64,000 nt of DNA from Chromobacterium sp. IIBBL 290-4 (GCF_024207115.1 NZ_CP100128.1:2108001-2172000), one strand, 5' to 3'. Shown: positions 39,040 to 49,360, counted from the first letter of the stretch. Notes: generated by a model from the letters alone, not told the origin. Translations and numbers: made by a program.

Positions 39040-39780
39040 TCAGGGCGCGGCCAGATAGCGTTTTTTCACGCTGTCCATGAAACCATCCTTCTGCATGGCG
39101 TCCAGCGCCGCGTTCAGCCGGGCCACGCGGCGGAACGGCGTTTGCGGATGGCAGGCGAGATACAGATAACTGGTGGAGAACACCGCCACCTGGCGCAGCG
39201 GGCCGAGACGCTCGTGTTCGGCCAGATAGTGGGCGTGGTAGACGCCGGAGGCCCAAAAGTCGATGTGTCCGGCCATCAGCTTGCGCAAATTCAGCACATC
39301 GTCCGACACGATGTCCAGCTTGTAGCCGCGGTCGAGCAGATATTGCGCCACCGCGTCGCCGCGATAGCCGCCGATGGCGTAAGGCCGCAGGCTGTCCATG
39401 GTCTGCGGGCCGGATGGGCTGCGCGGGCCGGCGAACACGGCCCAGTCGTTCTTCAGCAGCGGGCCTATCCAGACGAACAGCTTTTCCCGCTCCGGCATGC
39501 GGGTGGTGGAGAACAGGCAGGCGCGGGGATCGGTTTGGGCCAGATTATAGGCGCGGGCCCAGGGCAGCATGTCGATGCGGTAATCGATGCCGGCGCGGCG
39601 GAACATCTCCATCACCATCTCGCTGGAAATGCCGGTGACGCCGCCATGTTCGTCCGGCAAGTTGAACGGCGCGTCGTTCTCGGTCAGCAAGCGAATCGGT
39701 TCCGCCTGCGCGAGCCAAGGCAGCAAAAGCGTCAGCGCGGCCCATGCTCCAGTCTTGAACCTCGCCGCCGCATTCGCCAT
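39040..39780 (-). CDS. Periplasmic solute-binding protein, family 3-like
   Basis: 246 residues with a signal peptide (cleavage near AQA-EP). The pattern IRLLTENDAPFNLPDE, then GISSEMVMEMFRRAGIDYRI and LPWARAY is typical of amino-acid-binding-like proteins found alone in beta- and gammaproteobacteria. No permease or ATPase gene is next to it, so it may be an orphan sensor or serve a distant transporter. It is convergent with the DUF2239 gene, 12 bp apart. Confidence 0.87.
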   Translation of the reverse strand: MANAAARFKTGAWAALTLLLPWLAQAEPIRLLTENDAPFNLPDEHGGVTGISSEMVMEMFRRAGIDYRIDMLPWARAYNLAQTDPRACLFSTTRMPEREKLFVWIGPLLKNDWAVFAGPRSPSGPQTMDSLRPYAIGGYRGDAVAQYLLDRGYKLDIVSDDVLNLRKLMAGHIDFWASGVYHAHYLAEHERLGPLRQVAVFSTSYLYLACHPQTPFRRVARLNAALDAMQKDGFMDSVKKRYLAAP

Positions 39781-40097
39781 CGTTCATCCGCAAAAAATAT
39801 CGCCACCGCTCCAGCATAGCAAAGCGGATGAAAGGAAGCATTGCAGAGTGCGGCCTGAGTGATTTAAGCATTGATGGATTGTTTGACATTTTTATTTGGG
39901 AACAGAGCGGATGTTTTCAACTTGTTGTCACCTATCTCCTGTCTGCTGTTGAGCAGGTTCACTTTCGATATTGTTGTTTTTCTGTTGACAACGTATTCTC
40001 CCACCCTTTCCTTAGATGGCTTGCTAAGGTGAAGGGCGTTTTTGTCTATATTGGCTGACGCTCGTACGTTCTCGTGATGAGTGAAGGAAGGTTCTGG
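39781..40097. other. AT-rich divergent promoter region
   Basis: 317 bp without a convincing gene. The base composition falls sharply here from GC-rich to AT-rich, and stays low through the next gene. A short frame at 39828-40058 has no ribosome site and no family resemblance. The only clear signal is GAAGGAAGG at 40083, six bases before the next start. Confidence 0.5.
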
Positions 40098-41693
40098 ATG
40101 AGCAAGATGCGGTGGATAAATAATAAGAAGTTTCTAATAAAAGAGTTATTTTGGTTGTGTGGTATTGCGCTGATTTATTTGGGGATGGATGGTTTTTATG
40201 CAAAAGAGCGCTTTCTGAGTATTGGTAATAATACTCAGGGACATTACGGATTTGCGGAGTATGTGCGATGCGTAGTGTTTATTGTTGAGTATATTCTGGC
40301 TATCAGTATTTTATACGTAATGGCTAATTTGCGCAAAGTGGTTGGATTGACGTTATTGTCATTGCTGGGAATGGCTATTCTGTTGGATCAAGCTTTGTTT
40401 GAGGTTTATGGCGGTCCGGTCGGTATAAGTACTATTGCTATTCTTAATGCTGCAGTAGGTAATGCATTTGATGCAGTGGAGGAGTATTGGCGGCAGATTG
40501 TTACGAGTGTTTTTTGGGTAGGACTGTTAATTGTTCCGTTGGCATATAAGGCTTGTCGATCATCCTTGCGTTTGTCAACATGGGTGTTCTCGATCTTGTT
40601 TTCCTTGTTGACTGCTATTTATTTGGTAATTCTGATGGTGCGCGGGGAGCCAGCTTTGATTGGTTTCCCTAAAGGTTATTCCTACTTCTTTGGGTCGTCT
40701 AGTTTGGCGGCTAATGATGCATATATAAAATTCAATGGCGATAAGCCAGTCCAGCCACGTTGGACAGGGCGCTTCTCTTCTCAAAAAGTGGTGTTGATCA
40801 TCGATGAGAGCATTCATTATGATGAGTTTGCCGCGCAAGGAAAATTGCTTGATTCAAAAACGGTTGACTATGGAAGGGCGCACAGTGGTGCGAATTGTTC
40901 AGCAGCATCAAATTATATCTTGAGACGTGGCACTTGGCATCGAGATGGTAGAGCAGAAATCAATTTGCAGGCAGTGCCCAGTGTGTTCGAGTTGGCAAAA
41001 AAAGCGGGATACTTTACAGCTTATGTAGATAATCAAAACGTTTTGCATGATCCAGTAGTGAGGAATTATATCGATAGTCGTGAGGTTGCTGCGATTGATA
41101 AAGTATTCGAGGCATCGGGCGAGGCCTACCGGCGAGATGGTGACTCACTATCGACTTTGCAAACCTTATTAAGAAGGGAGGGTAAGGTATTCATTGTGGT
41201 CAACAAGGTTGGTTCGCATTTTCCTTACGAAAACGATATTCCGCCACAGATGGACAGTCATGACCGATTGGAAAATTACCGGCGGGCGGTTCGCCATGGT
41301 TCCATAGATTTCCTGAATGGGCTGAGCCCATTGTTGAGTGCAGATACTATCGTTTTCTACACATCTGACCATGGGCAGGATCTTCATGGCCGAGTTACAC
41401 ATTGCAATGTCGGAACCCAGGTTGGTCCGGATGAATATGATGTTCCGATGCGTGTGCTGAGTGGGAGCCCTGAATTGGTTGCGGCGCAAAAGGCACGTCT
41501 AGGCCAGCTCTATAATCGATTGAGTCATATTGAACTGTCGGAGTCGGTTCGCAATAGTTTGGGTTTTGAGGTGGCGGGTGTGGATTCATTGTTTAAGCCC
41601 GCGAAGGATATGCAAAAGCCATTCTGCGGTTTATATGGCCCACCCAAAACCTTCTTTGGAGAAAACCCCCGCTGTTTCATGTTGGGTCATTGA
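40098..41693 (+). CDS. Sulfatase-fold inner-membrane protein (PEA-transferase-like)
   Basis: 531 residues from the ATG at 40098. About five membrane helices occupy residues 10-190, and a periplasmic alkaline-phosphatase/sulfatase domain follows. Visible active-site segments are LIIDESIHYDEF (metal Asp/Glu), HSGANCSAASNY (nucleophile region, where Thr is usual in phosphoethanolamine transferases) and FYTSDHGQDLHGRVTHC (metal Asp-His). This resembles lipid A or glycan phosphoethanolamine/phosphoglycerol transferases. The gene is much more AT-rich than its neighbours and has rare-codon-like usage, so recent transfer is likely. Confidence 0.8.
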   Translation: MSKMRWINNKKFLIKELFWLCGIALIYLGMDGFYAKERFLSIGNNTQGHYGFAEYVRCVVFIVEYILAISILYVMANLRKVVGLTLLSLLGMAILLDQALFEVYGGPVGISTIAILNAAVGNAFDAVEEYWRQIVTSVFWVGLLIVPLAYKACRSSLRLSTWVFSILFSLLTAIYLVILMVRGEPALIGFPKGYSYFFGSSSLAANDAYIKFNGDKPVQPRWTGRFSSQKVVLIIDESIHYDEFAAQGKLLDSKTVDYGRAHSGANCSAASNYILRRGTWHRDGRAEINLQAVPSVFELAKKAGYFTAYVDNQNVLHDPVVRNYIDSREVAAIDKVFEASGEAYRRDGDSLSTLQTLLRREGKVFIVVNKVGSHFPYENDIPPQMDSHDRLENYRRAVRHGSIDFLNGLSPLLSADTIVFYTSDHGQDLHGRVTHCNVGTQVGPDEYDVPMRVLSGSPELVAAQKARLGQLYNRLSHIELSESVRNSLGFEVAGVDSLFKPAKDMQKPFCGLYGPPKTFFGENPRCFMLGH

Positions 41694-41821
41694 GCGGACT
41701 CGCCAATATGCATGCTGGTTGATTGCTCAAGGCCCAGGCATTTTGTGCTAGTAGACGGATGATATAAATTGTCATGAGTGTGGTTTTTTTTGAGTGGTAG
41801 CCTGCTTGGCTGCCTTCCTAT

Positions 41822-41866
41822 AGCTCATTCCCGTTCTTGCCATACAAGAAGGGAATGAGCTTCTCG
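41822..41866. terminator. Long bidirectional terminator hairpin
   Basis: AGCTCATTCCC (41822-41832) pairs with GGGAATGAGCT (41851-41861), and the inner TTCTTG pairs with CAAGAA, giving a stem of about 17 bp with one unpaired base and a 5-nt loop. It separates the convergent sulfatase-fold and patatin genes and probably ends both transcripts. Confidence 0.75.
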
Positions 41867-41873
41867 TTTGCGC

Positions 41874-43061
41874 CTATCGTTGCCTATGCACGTCGTGGCT
41901 GACGAAAGGCTGGTCCGGCGGCGGCATTTGCAGCCACTCCGGATGCGATAGGCTGGCGCGGATGTCCGTCAGGCCGGCGCCCCAGTGCTCGCGCATGGTG
42001 CGCGAACTGAACTGGTAGTCCTTGTAATGGCCTTCGCAGGGCTTGTCCTGGTAGATCAGATGGATCACGTTGAACAGCCGGTTGCAGGCTTGGGCCGCAG
42101 CCTGCTGGAAAGCCGGCGTGTCGCGCTTGTCTTCCGGCACCAGCTCCAGCGCCTGGCGCAGCAATTGGCGATATTGCTGCGTCTCCCGCATGTAGTCGGT
42201 GATCATCCGGGTGCGGCTGGAGAACTGGATGTCCTTCTGCCGCAAGGCCACTTTGGACAAGTCGGTGGGCAGCTCGCCGCGCGCGTTCCACAGGTCCACC
42301 TGGAATACCAGCGCATGCTTGCGCGGCTTGGCGGTCAACACATGCTGCAAGGGCGTGTTGGAGACCATGCCGCCGTCCCAGTATTGCTCGCCGTCGATTT
42401 CCACCGGCGGAAAACCGGGCGGCAGCGCGCCGGAGGCCATGAAGTGCTCGGGCCGGAGCCGCCCTTTGGTGTTGTCGAAGTAGACGAAATTGCCGCTGCG
42501 CACATTCACCGCGCCGACTGAAACCCGCATTTCGCCGCTGTCGTTGATGCGGTCGAAATCCGCCAGCCGCTCCAATGTGGCCTTGAGCGGCTTGGTGTCG
42601 TAGTAGCTGGTGGTCTGCCCCGACAAGGGCAGCAAGGGCGGGCGCGGCACGAAGAAGCCGTTCTGCCCCTCGGTCAGCGCGCGCCAGGCTTCCAGGCCGT
42701 TCAGCCAGCCTTGCAGCGCCGGCGGCAAGGGCTGGTCGCTCAGATTGTGCGGGCTGGGCGGCAGCAGCGGCTGGCGGCTGATGGTGTTCCAGAACTGCTC
42801 CAGCTTTTCGGCGCGTTTTTCCGGTGGATTGCCGGCGATGATGGCGGCGTTGAGCGCGCCGATGGAGATGCCCGCCACCCAGTTGGGGTGGAGGCCGGCC
42901 TCGGCCAGCCCTTGGTAGACGCCGGCCTGGTAGGCGCCGAGCGCGCCGCCGCCCTGCAGCACCAAGGCCACCACCTGGTAATGGTGGTTGTCGGGCAGGG
43001 CTGCGCTCGGGTGGCGGCCGGCATCCACATGGCAGGCCGGGTTGAGTTTTTCCAGCGCCAT
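41874..43061 (-). CDS. Patatin-like phospholipase with DUF3734 domain
   Basis: 395 residues; AAGGAG precedes the start. The patatin core has the oxyanion loop QGGGALGAYQ, the nucleophile GISIG and the catalytic Asp in DGGMVSN. The C-terminal part (about 210-380, DLWNARGELPTDLSKV and FSSRTM) is the DUF3734 extension. Proteins of this layout are found beside 3-hydroxybutyrate dehydrogenase, as here (9-bp gap), and are thought to act on lipids or polyhydroxybutyrate-linked metabolism. Cytoplasmic: no signal peptide. Confidence 0.92.
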   Translation of the reverse strand: MALEKLNPACHVDAGRHPSAALPDNHHYQVVALVLQGGGALGAYQAGVYQGLAEAGLHPNWVAGISIGALNAAIIAGNPPEKRAEKLEQFWNTISRQPLLPPSPHNLSDQPLPPALQGWLNGLEAWRALTEGQNGFFVPRPPLLPLSGQTTSYYDTKPLKATLERLADFDRINDSGEMRVSVGAVNVRSGNFVYFDNTKGRLRPEHFMASGALPPGFPPVEIDGEQYWDGGMVSNTPLQHVLTAKPRKHALVFQVDLWNARGELPTDLSKVALRQKDIQFSSRTRMITDYMRETQQYRQLLRQALELVPEDKRDTPAFQQAAAQACNRLFNVIHLIYQDKPCEGHYKDYQFSSRTMREHWGAGLTDIRASLSHPEWLQMPPPDQPFVSHDVHRQR

Positions 43062-43070
43062 GCGGGCTCC

Positions 43071-43853
43071 TTATTGCATGAACCAGCCGTGGCTGACCAC
43101 GAAGGATTGGCCGGTGAGGGCGGCGCTGGGGAAGGCGGCCAGGAACAGCGCAGTCTGCGCCACGTCGTCTACGGTGGTGAACACGCCGTCCACGGTATTG
43201 CCCAGCATCACGCGCTTGATGACTTCCTCTTCGCTGATGCCCAGTTCCTTGGCCTGTTCCGGAATCTGCTTGTCCACCAGCGGGGTGCGCACGAAGCCGG
43301 GGCAGATCACGTGCGAACGCACATTGTGCGGCGCGCCTTCCTTGGCCAGCACGCGGGCCAGGCCCAACAGCGCGTGCTTGGCGGCGACATAGGCGGATTT
43401 CAGCGGCGAGGCCTCGTGCGAGTGCACCGAACCCATATAGATCACCACGCCGCCGCGGTCGTCCTTGTACATATGCTGCAGCGCGGCCTTGGTGGTGAGG
43501 AAGGCGCCGTCCACGTGGATGGCCTGCATCTTCTTCCAGTCGGCGAAGCTGTAGTTGACGATGGGGTTGACGATCTGGATGCCGGCATTGGAAATCAGGA
43601 TGTCCAGCTGGCCGAAGGCGTCCACCACCTTTTGCGTGCCCTGATTGACCGCGTCCTCGTTGGTGACGTCCATCGCCACGCCTATGGCCTTGCCGCCGGC
43701 GCTGATGATTTCATCGGCCGTCTTGTTGGCGGCGTCCAGATTGATGTCGGCGATGGCCACCGCCGCGCCGGCGCGGGCGTAGACCAGGGCGATTTCCTTG
43801 CCGATGCCGCTGGCGGCGCCGGTGATCAGTGCGACTTTTCCGTTCAATTGCAT
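43071..43853 (-). CDS. 3-hydroxybutyrate dehydrogenase (SDR family)
   Basis: 260 residues from the ATG at 43853 with AGGAG upstream. Classical [13 protein letters not shown] cofactor site, SNAG, catalytic Ser in MGSVHSH and the pair YVAAK. The end of the protein ([11 protein letters not shown]) and the lid ([16 protein letters not shown]) fit D-3-hydroxybutyrate dehydrogenases, which interconvert 3-hydroxybutyrate and acetoacetate with NAD in PHB breakdown. It is first in an operon with the patatin gene. Confidence 0.93.
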   Translation of the reverse strand: MQLNGKVALITGAASGIGKEIALVYARAGAAVAIADINLDAANKTADEIISAGGKAIGVAMDVTNEDAVNQGTQKVVDAFGQLDILISNAGIQIVNPIVNYSFADWKKMQAIHVDGAFLTTKAALQHMYKDDRGGVVIYMGSVHSHEASPLKSAYVAAKHALLGLARVLAKEGAPHNVRSHVICPGFVRTPLVDKQIPEQAKELGISEEEVIKRVMLGNTVDGVFTTVDDVAQTALFLAAFPSAALTGQSFVVSHGWFMQ

Positions 43854-44023
43854 GCGCTTCTCCTGTCGTTTCTGGAAGGGGAACTGCTGGCAAAACCAAG
43901 ATGGCGGGCCGTGGCCCGCCGGGCAAAGCGACTGCAGGGTAGGAAAACGAGCGGCGCGGCGAGTTCCCGCGCCGGAGATTTCTATTCTAATGGCATTCCG
44001 CGGCCTGGGTGGCGGATATGGTC

Positions 44024-44902
44024 TTAGTCTTGGCCCGCCTGCGCCAGCCAGCGGCAGAAAGCCAACACTGCCGGCTGGTCTTCGCGCGCTTGCCGCGCAT
44101 AGGCGAAGTAGCGCCAGTCTTCCAGCCGCGGCGCGGCGAAAGGCTGGACCAGGCGGCCGCTGGCCAGATCGTCGGCGATCAGCCGGCTGGGCCCCAGCGC
44201 CACGCCCAGTCCGCCCAGCGCCGCTTGCAAGGTCAGATAGAAGTGTTCCAGCGTCAATTCGGCGGCCGGGCGCAGCGCAGGCTCGCCGGCGGCGGCCAGC
44301 CACTGCGGCCAGAACTCCGGGCTGCCGGCGGTGTGCAGCAGCGTGTGGCGGGCCAGGTCGGCGGGGGCATGGATAGGCAGCTGTTCCAGCAGGCCCGGGC
44401 TGCAGACCGGCAACCGGCTTTCGCGCAGGAATTCGCGGGCGACGAAACCGGGCAGCGCCTGCGGTCCGCCGCGGATGGCGATGTCGAAGCTGTCGCCCAG
44501 CTGGGAGATGGGCTCGCTGGAGGTGGAAAGCTTCACCTCGATATGCGGATATTGCAGCTGGAAGCGCGACAGCCGCGGAATCAGCCAGCGCAGCGTGAAC
44601 GTGGCCGGCGCGCTGACCCGCAGCGGCACGGGGCCCTGGCGCAGGCGGGCGCTGGCGGTTTCGATCTGTTCCAGCGCGGCGCCGATGTCCGCCAGATAGG
44701 CGCGGCCGGCGTCGGTCAGCCGCACCTGGCGGTGGTGGCGTTCGAACAAGGGCGCGCCCAGCCAGTCTTCCAGCAGGCGGATCTGGCGGCTGACGGCGCC
44801 GTGGGTGACGTGCAGCAGCGCCGCCGCCTCGCTGAAGCTTTGGCGCTGCGCGGCGGCTTCGAATGCGCGCAAGGCGTTGAGGGGCGGGAGATCGCGTTTC
44901 AT
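44024..44902 (-). CDS. LysR family regulator (GcvA-like)
   Basis: 292 residues from the ATG at 44902; a TTG at 44926 would add eight residues. The helix-turn-helix reads [20 protein letters not shown], followed by [18 protein letters not shown], typical of the GcvA/TrpI branch. The effector domain is complete. It lies 170 bp upstream of the hydroxybutyrate dehydrogenase operon on the same strand and is divergent from purA across 113 bp. Targets are not evident. Confidence 0.9.
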   Translation of the reverse strand: MKRDLPPLNALRAFEAAAQRQSFSEAAALLHVTHGAVSRQIRLLEDWLGAPLFERHHRQVRLTDAGRAYLADIGAALEQIETASARLRQGPVPLRVSAPATFTLRWLIPRLSRFQLQYPHIEVKLSTSSEPISQLGDSFDIAIRGGPQALPGFVAREFLRESRLPVCSPGLLEQLPIHAPADLARHTLLHTAGSPEFWPQWLAAAGEPALRPAAELTLEHFYLTLQAALGGLGVALGPSRLIADDLASGRLVQPFAAPRLEDWRYFAYARQAREDQPAVLAFCRWLAQAGQD

Positions 44903-45015
44903 CTTGTGTGAGTTTTTCTGACTCAAATGCGCAGAATAAGTCGTTTGTCAGCAGAGGATCAAGCGCCGTAAGGTGTTGTCGCAAAAAGACTTGATTTCAC
45001 TTACGGAGAATTTCG

Positions 45016-46305
45016 ATGAACAAGGTGGTGGTGATAGGCGCGCAATGGGGCGACGAAGGCAAGGGGCGCATCGTCGATCTGCTGGCGGAGCGGGCTGATC
45101 TGGTGGCGCGCTTCAACGGCGGCCACAACGCCGGGCACACGCTGGTGGTGAACGGCCAGACCTGGAAGCTGGCGTTGCTGCCCTGCGGCTTGCTGCGCGG
45201 CAAGAAAGGCGTGATCGGCAATGGCGTGGTCGTGGATCCGCAAGCGCTGCTGGCTGAGATCGACCGCGTGGCGGCGCAGGGCCTGGCGGTCACGCCGGAC
45301 ACGCTGGCCATCGCCGACAACGCCACTTTGCTGCTGCCTTCGCATGTGGCGCTGGACGCGGCGCAGGAAGCCTTGCGCGCCCAGCCGGTCGGCACCACCG
45401 GCCGCGGCATCGGCCCGGCCTTTGAAGACCGCGCCGGCCGCCGGGCGATCCGCCTGGCGGAGCTGGCCGATCCGGCAATGCTGCGCCTGCGGCTGGCCGA
45501 GGCCTTGGCTTATCACAATGCCTTGCTGACGGCGCAGGGCTATCCGGCATTCGACTTGGAAGCGGTGTTGGCGGGGCTGCTGGAACTGGCGCCGCGCTTG
45601 CTGCCCTTCATCCAGCCAGCCTGGCAGCTGCTGAACGAGGCGGACGAGGCCGGCCGCAGGATTCTGTTTGAAGGCGCGCAGGCCATGTTGCTGGATGTCG
45701 AGCACGGCACCTATCCCTTCGTCACCTCGTCCGGCACCGGTCCGGCCCAGGCCGCCAGCGGCACTGGCCTCGGCGGCGCGGCGCGCGGCCAGGTGCTGGG
45801 CGTGTGCAAGGCCTACGCCACGCGGGTGGGCGAAGGACCGTTCCCGACCGAGTTGCTGGGCGCGGCCGGCGACGCGCTGCGCCAGCGCGGCGGCGAGTAT
45901 GGCACCAACACCGGCCGTCCGCGCCGCTGCGGCTGGCTGGACGCGGCCTTGCTGCGCAAGAGCGTGCGGGTGGGCGGCATCACCCAGCTGGCGCTGACCA
46001 AGCTGGACGTGCTGGACGGCATGGAGGAATTGCGGATCTGCACCGGCTATCGGGTGGATGGCGCGCCGCGCGCCGATTATCCGGCGGCGATGGCCGAGCG
46101 CGGCCGAGTGGAGCCGGTGTACGAAACGCTGCCGGGCTGGCGCGAAAGCACCCGCGGCGCGCGCAGCCTGGACGCGCTGCCGGAGGCCGCACGCGCTTAT
46201 ATCCGGCGCATCGAGCAACTGGCGGGCGCGCCGGTGGCGCTGATTTCCACCAGCGCCGAGCGCGACGATGTGATTCAGCTGCGCGATCCGTGGGCGGAGC
46301 GCTGA
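45016..46305 (+). CDS. purA: Adenylosuccinate synthetase
   Basis: 429 residues, normal length. It joins IMP and aspartate with GTP to form adenylosuccinate in AMP synthesis. The GTP loop GDEGKGR, catalytic Asp and His of [19 protein letters not shown] and the late RPRRCGW motif are all present. GGAG precedes the start. It stands alone rather than in the hflX-hfq-hisZ neighbourhood usual for betaproteobacterial purA, and its N-terminus starts directly at VVVIGAQW, so it may be a second copy; the window alone cannot tell. Confidence 0.95.
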   Translation: MNKVVVIGAQWGDEGKGRIVDLLAERADLVARFNGGHNAGHTLVVNGQTWKLALLPCGLLRGKKGVIGNGVVVDPQALLAEIDRVAAQGLAVTPDTLAIADNATLLLPSHVALDAAQEALRAQPVGTTGRGIGPAFEDRAGRRAIRLAELADPAMLRLRLAEALAYHNALLTAQGYPAFDLEAVLAGLLELAPRLLPFIQPAWQLLNEADEAGRRILFEGAQAMLLDVEHGTYPFVTSSGTGPAQAASGTGLGGAARGQVLGVCKAYATRVGEGPFPTELLGAAGDALRQRGGEYGTNTGRPRRCGWLDAALLRKSVRVGGITQLALTKLDVLDGMEELRICTGYRVDGAPRADYPAAMAERGRVEPVYETLPGWRESTRGARSLDALPEAARAYIRRIEQLAGAPVALISTSAERDDVIQLRDPWAER

Positions 46306-46353
46306 GCTATCGGTTTATGTTGAGGCGCGCCTGACTGTACAGAGGGCTGCGCT

Positions 46354-47124
46354 TCAGCCCTTGCCGTCCAGATAGGCGGAAATGCGCCGCCGCAGCAACT
46401 CGTCGCGTTTGACGGACACGGCATGCCAGACGCACTCCATCTGGCTGGGCTGCGCGGCGGCGTAGTGGCGCGAAAAGGGCAGGAAATACGGTTTGGTGCT
46501 GATAGGCGGCGACAGTTTGCGCGCCGGCAAGGCGGGGTGGCTCGCCAGATAGGCGTCGCCCAGCGACTCATGCACCGCGTAGCCGTCGATATGGCGGCTG
46601 AGCAGCTTGTCGAAGTTTTGTTCCACGCTGTTGGCGGCTTCGGCGGGTATGCCCATCCGTTGCAGATCCAGATTGATGGACCAGCCGGCATTGGTGCCGA
46701 TGGCGCGCTTTTGATTGGACAGATGGTGGCCGTCCCAGGCCAGGGGGCTGCCTTTGAGCGCATACAGCACATAGCTGAGCGTGGCCAGCCGACGGGCTTC
46801 GTCGGGCAGGCCGTTGCGCAGCGGATAGACGGCGAAGCGGGCGCGTTCCGGCGTGTAGGAAAGCATCATTACCGCGTCGAGATTGCCGATTTCCAGTTCC
46901 TTGAGCAGCCGCGCGCCGGGCAAGAGGCGGAACTCGGCTTTCAGCCCGCAGCTCTGAACCGCCAGGCGCGTCAGCTCCACCGACAAGCCGGGGCGGCTGG
47001 GGTCCAGCGTTTGATTGCCCAGCTTGTATGGCGGAAAAGCTTGGTCGCCTATGCCCACGATCAGCGCGGCGGCTGGGGCGGCGGCGGCCCAGCAGGCGAG
47101 CAGCAAGGGCGGCAACAGTTTCAT
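46354..47124 (-). CDS. Periplasmic solute-binding protein, family 3-like
   Basis: 256 residues from the ATG at 47124. A signal peptide (MKLLPPLLLACWAAAAPAAA) leads a mature part starting IVGIGDQAFPPYK, then GLSVELTRLAVQSCGL, typical of amino-acid-binding-like folds. Like the protein at 39040 it has no permease partner nearby. It is convergent with purA. The longer frame to 48135 is a shadow of the LysR gene. Confidence 0.85.
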   Translation of the reverse strand: MKLLPPLLLACWAAAAPAAALIVGIGDQAFPPYKLGNQTLDPSRPGLSVELTRLAVQSCGLKAEFRLLPGARLLKELEIGNLDAVMMLSYTPERARFAVYPLRNGLPDEARRLATLSYVLYALKGSPLAWDGHHLSNQKRAIGTNAGWSINLDLQRMGIPAEAANSVEQNFDKLLSRHIDGYAVHESLGDAYLASHPALPARKLSPPISTKPYFLPFSRHYAAAQPSQMECVWHAVSVKRDELLRRRISAYLDGKG

Positions 47125-47192
47125 GTCTAAGGTTAGCGTGGGTGGTTCGGCCACTTTAACGTAGTTGACCCGCTGCGGGTAGGCCACTGTCC

Positions 47193-48068
47193 TTATCCGG
47201 CCAGCGTCTCCGCCAGATAGTCCACCAGGCAGGCGACGCGCGGTTGCGGCCGGCCCTGTTTGTAGAACACCGCCCAGATCGGCTGCTTCCAGTCCTGTTG
47301 CTCCGGTAGGCGGATTTCCGTCAGCCGCCCAGCGGCGATATCCGCTCCCACCAGGAATTCCGCCAGGCAGGCGATGCCGCAGCCTTGCAGCGCCAGCGCG
47401 CGCAAGGTGGCGCCGCTGGAGGCCGCCGGCGACGGCTCGATCCGCAAGCCGTTTGCGCCCAGCGGCCACAGATTGAGCGTGGCCGGGCTGGTGAAGCCGA
47501 GCAGCCTGCGCGTCTGCAAATCGGCGGCGGTTTCGGGGCGGCCATGCTGGCGCAGATAGCCGGGCGCGGCGACGATGCGCAGCGGGCTTTCGCACAATAG
47601 CCGCGCGTTCAGCGTGGAGTCGGCCAAGGGGCCGACGCGTATCGCCAGGTCCGCGCGTTCCTCTATCAGATCCACCACCGCCTCGGCGCCGGTCAGCTCC
47701 AGCCGGATGTCCGGAAAGCGCATCAGGAAGCCGGCCAGCTGCGGCGCCAGCAGATGGTCCAGCACCGGGATGGCGGCGTTGATGCGCACCAGGCCGGAGG
47801 GGCGGACGGCGGCGGCCTGCAGCTGCTGTTCGGCGTCGTTCAGGTTCTCCACGATGGCGCGGGCGCGCTCCAGCAGCCAGGCGCCTTCCTCGGTCAGGCT
47901 CAGCCGCCGGGTGGTGCGGGTCAGCAGGCGCACGCCTAGCTGTTTTTCCAGCTGCGCCAGGCTGCGGCTGACATTGGACGCGGTGACGCCCAGCTTGTCG
48001 GCGGCGGCGGTGAAAGAGCCACAATCCATGATGGCGATAAACGTAATCAGGCTTTCCGTGCTCAGCAT
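47193..48068 (-). CDS. LysR family regulator
   Basis: 291 residues from the ATG at 48068. The helix-turn-helix reads SFTAAADKLGVTASNVSRSL and is followed by the usual linker and effector domain. The subgroup resembles DmlR/CrgA-like regulators. It is divergent from the MFS-dkgB pair with a 98-bp spacer, so it most likely controls that pair. A TTG six bases upstream is a less likely start. Confidence 0.9.
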   Translation of the reverse strand: MLSTESLITFIAIMDCGSFTAAADKLGVTASNVSRSLAQLEKQLGVRLLTRTTRRLSLTEEGAWLLERARAIVENLNDAEQQLQAAAVRPSGLVRINAAIPVLDHLLAPQLAGFLMRFPDIRLELTGAEAVVDLIEERADLAIRVGPLADSTLNARLLCESPLRIVAAPGYLRQHGRPETAADLQTRRLLGFTSPATLNLWPLGANGLRIEPSPAASSGATLRALALQGCGIACLAEFLVGADIAAGRLTEIRLPEQQDWKQPIWAVFYKQGRPQPRVACLVDYLAETLAG

Positions 48069-48166
48069 TATCAATTTCTACGCAAAAGATATTCTCACTA
48101 CAGCCCATTTTTCCCTTGGCGGCAAGCGCGGACAATCGGCGTCCTGATTCCTAACCGGAGCGCATC

Positions 48167-49360
48167 ATGCCTCTCGCACTGTGGGCGCTGACGCTCAGCG
48201 CCTTCGCCATCGGCACGACCGAATTCGTCATCGTCGGCCTGATTCCCACCATTTCCGCCAGCCTAGCGGTGTCGCTGCCGTCGGCCGGGCTGTTGGTCAG
48301 CCTGTACGCGCTGGGCGTGGCTGTCGGCGCGCCGCTGTTGACCGCGCTGACCGGCCGCCTGCCGCGCAAATGGCTGCTGATCGCGCTGATGGCCTTGTTC
48401 ACCGTCGGCAATCTGGTGGCCTGGCAGGCGCCGGGCTACCAGGCGCTGATCGCCGCCCGCGTATTGACTGGCCTGGCGCACGGCGTGTTCTTCTCGATAG
48501 GTTCGACGCTGGCCACCGGCCTGGTGCCCAAAGACAAGGGCGCCAGCGCCATCGCGCTGATGTTTTCCGGCCTGACCGTGGCGCTGGTGACCGGCGTGCC
48601 GCTGGGCACCTTCATCGGCCAGCATTTCGGCTGGCAGTCCACCTTCCTGGCGGTGTCGCTGCTGGGCGTGCTGGCGCTGCTGGGCAGCCTGGTTCTGGTG
48701 CCGTCCAATCTGCCCAAGCCAGCGCGGGCTTCGCTGTCCAGCCAATTGGCGGTGCTGGCGCAGCCGCGGCTGCTCTTGGTGTACGCGATGACGGCGCTGG
48801 GTTACGGCGGCTCGTTCACCGCTTTCACCTTCCTCGCGCCGATGCTGGAGAACGTGAGCGGCTTCGCGCCGGGCGCGGTGGCGCTGATCATGCTGCTGTA
48901 CGGCGTGTCGGTGGCCATCGGCAATATCTGGGGCGGCCGCTTGGCCGATCGCAAGGGCCCGGTGGGCGGGCTGAAGATCATCTTCGCCGGCCTCTCGCTG
49001 GTGCTGCTGGCCCTGACCTTCACTGCCGGCTCCAAGTGGCTGGTGGCGCTGACGGTGCTGGCCTGGGGCGCGGTGGCCTTCGGCAACGTGGCCGGATTGC
49101 AGCTGTATGTGGTGTCGCAGGCCAAGGCCCGCGTGCCGCACGCGGTGGACGTGGCCTCCGGTCTCAATATCGCAGCGTTTAACGTCGGCATCGCCGGCGG
49201 CGCCTGGCTGGGCGGCCAAGTGGTGGCCAGCCTGGGGCTGATGGCCACGCCGTGGATAGGCGCCTTGATCGTGCTGGGGGCCTGGCTGTTGACCGCCTGG
49301 TCGGGTAGGCTGGACGCCATTGATGCTGAAAGCATGCCGTTGGCCGCAGACCGAATTTGA
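48167..49360 (+). CDS. MFS transporter (AraJ/sugar-efflux type)
   Basis: 397 residues, twelve hydrophobic helices. The N-terminal GTTEFVIVGLIPTIS and the first-loop segment GAPLLTALTGRLPRK mark the AraJ/YdhP/chloramphenicol-efflux branch (DHA1). The substrate may be a sugar, arabinoside or drug. GGAG precedes the start. It is followed by dkgB after 53 bp and is divergent from a LysR gene, a layout seen in many proteobacteria. Confidence 0.92.
   Translation: MPLALWALTLSAFAIGTTEFVIVGLIPTISASLAVSLPSAGLLVSLYALGVAVGAPLLTALTGRLPRKWLLIALMALFTVGNLVAWQAPGYQALIAARVLTGLAHGVFFSIGSTLATGLVPKDKGASAIALMFSGLTVALVTGVPLGTFIGQHFGWQSTFLAVSLLGVLALLGSLVLVPSNLPKPARASLSSQLAVLAQPRLLLVYAMTALGYGGSFTAFTFLAPMLENVSGFAPGAVALIMLLYGVSVAIGNIWGGRLADRKGPVGGLKIIFAGLSLVLLALTFTAGSKWLVALTVLAWGAVAFGNVAGLQLYVVSQAKARVPHAVDVASGLNIAAFNVGIAGGAWLGGQVVASLGLMATPWIGALIVLGAWLLTAWSGRLDAIDAESMPLAADRI

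Noticed and set aside
39828..40058. Small plus-strand gene before the sulfatase-fold gene
   Set aside because: No ribosome site, no family resemblance, and it lies in a region whose composition suggests a promoter.
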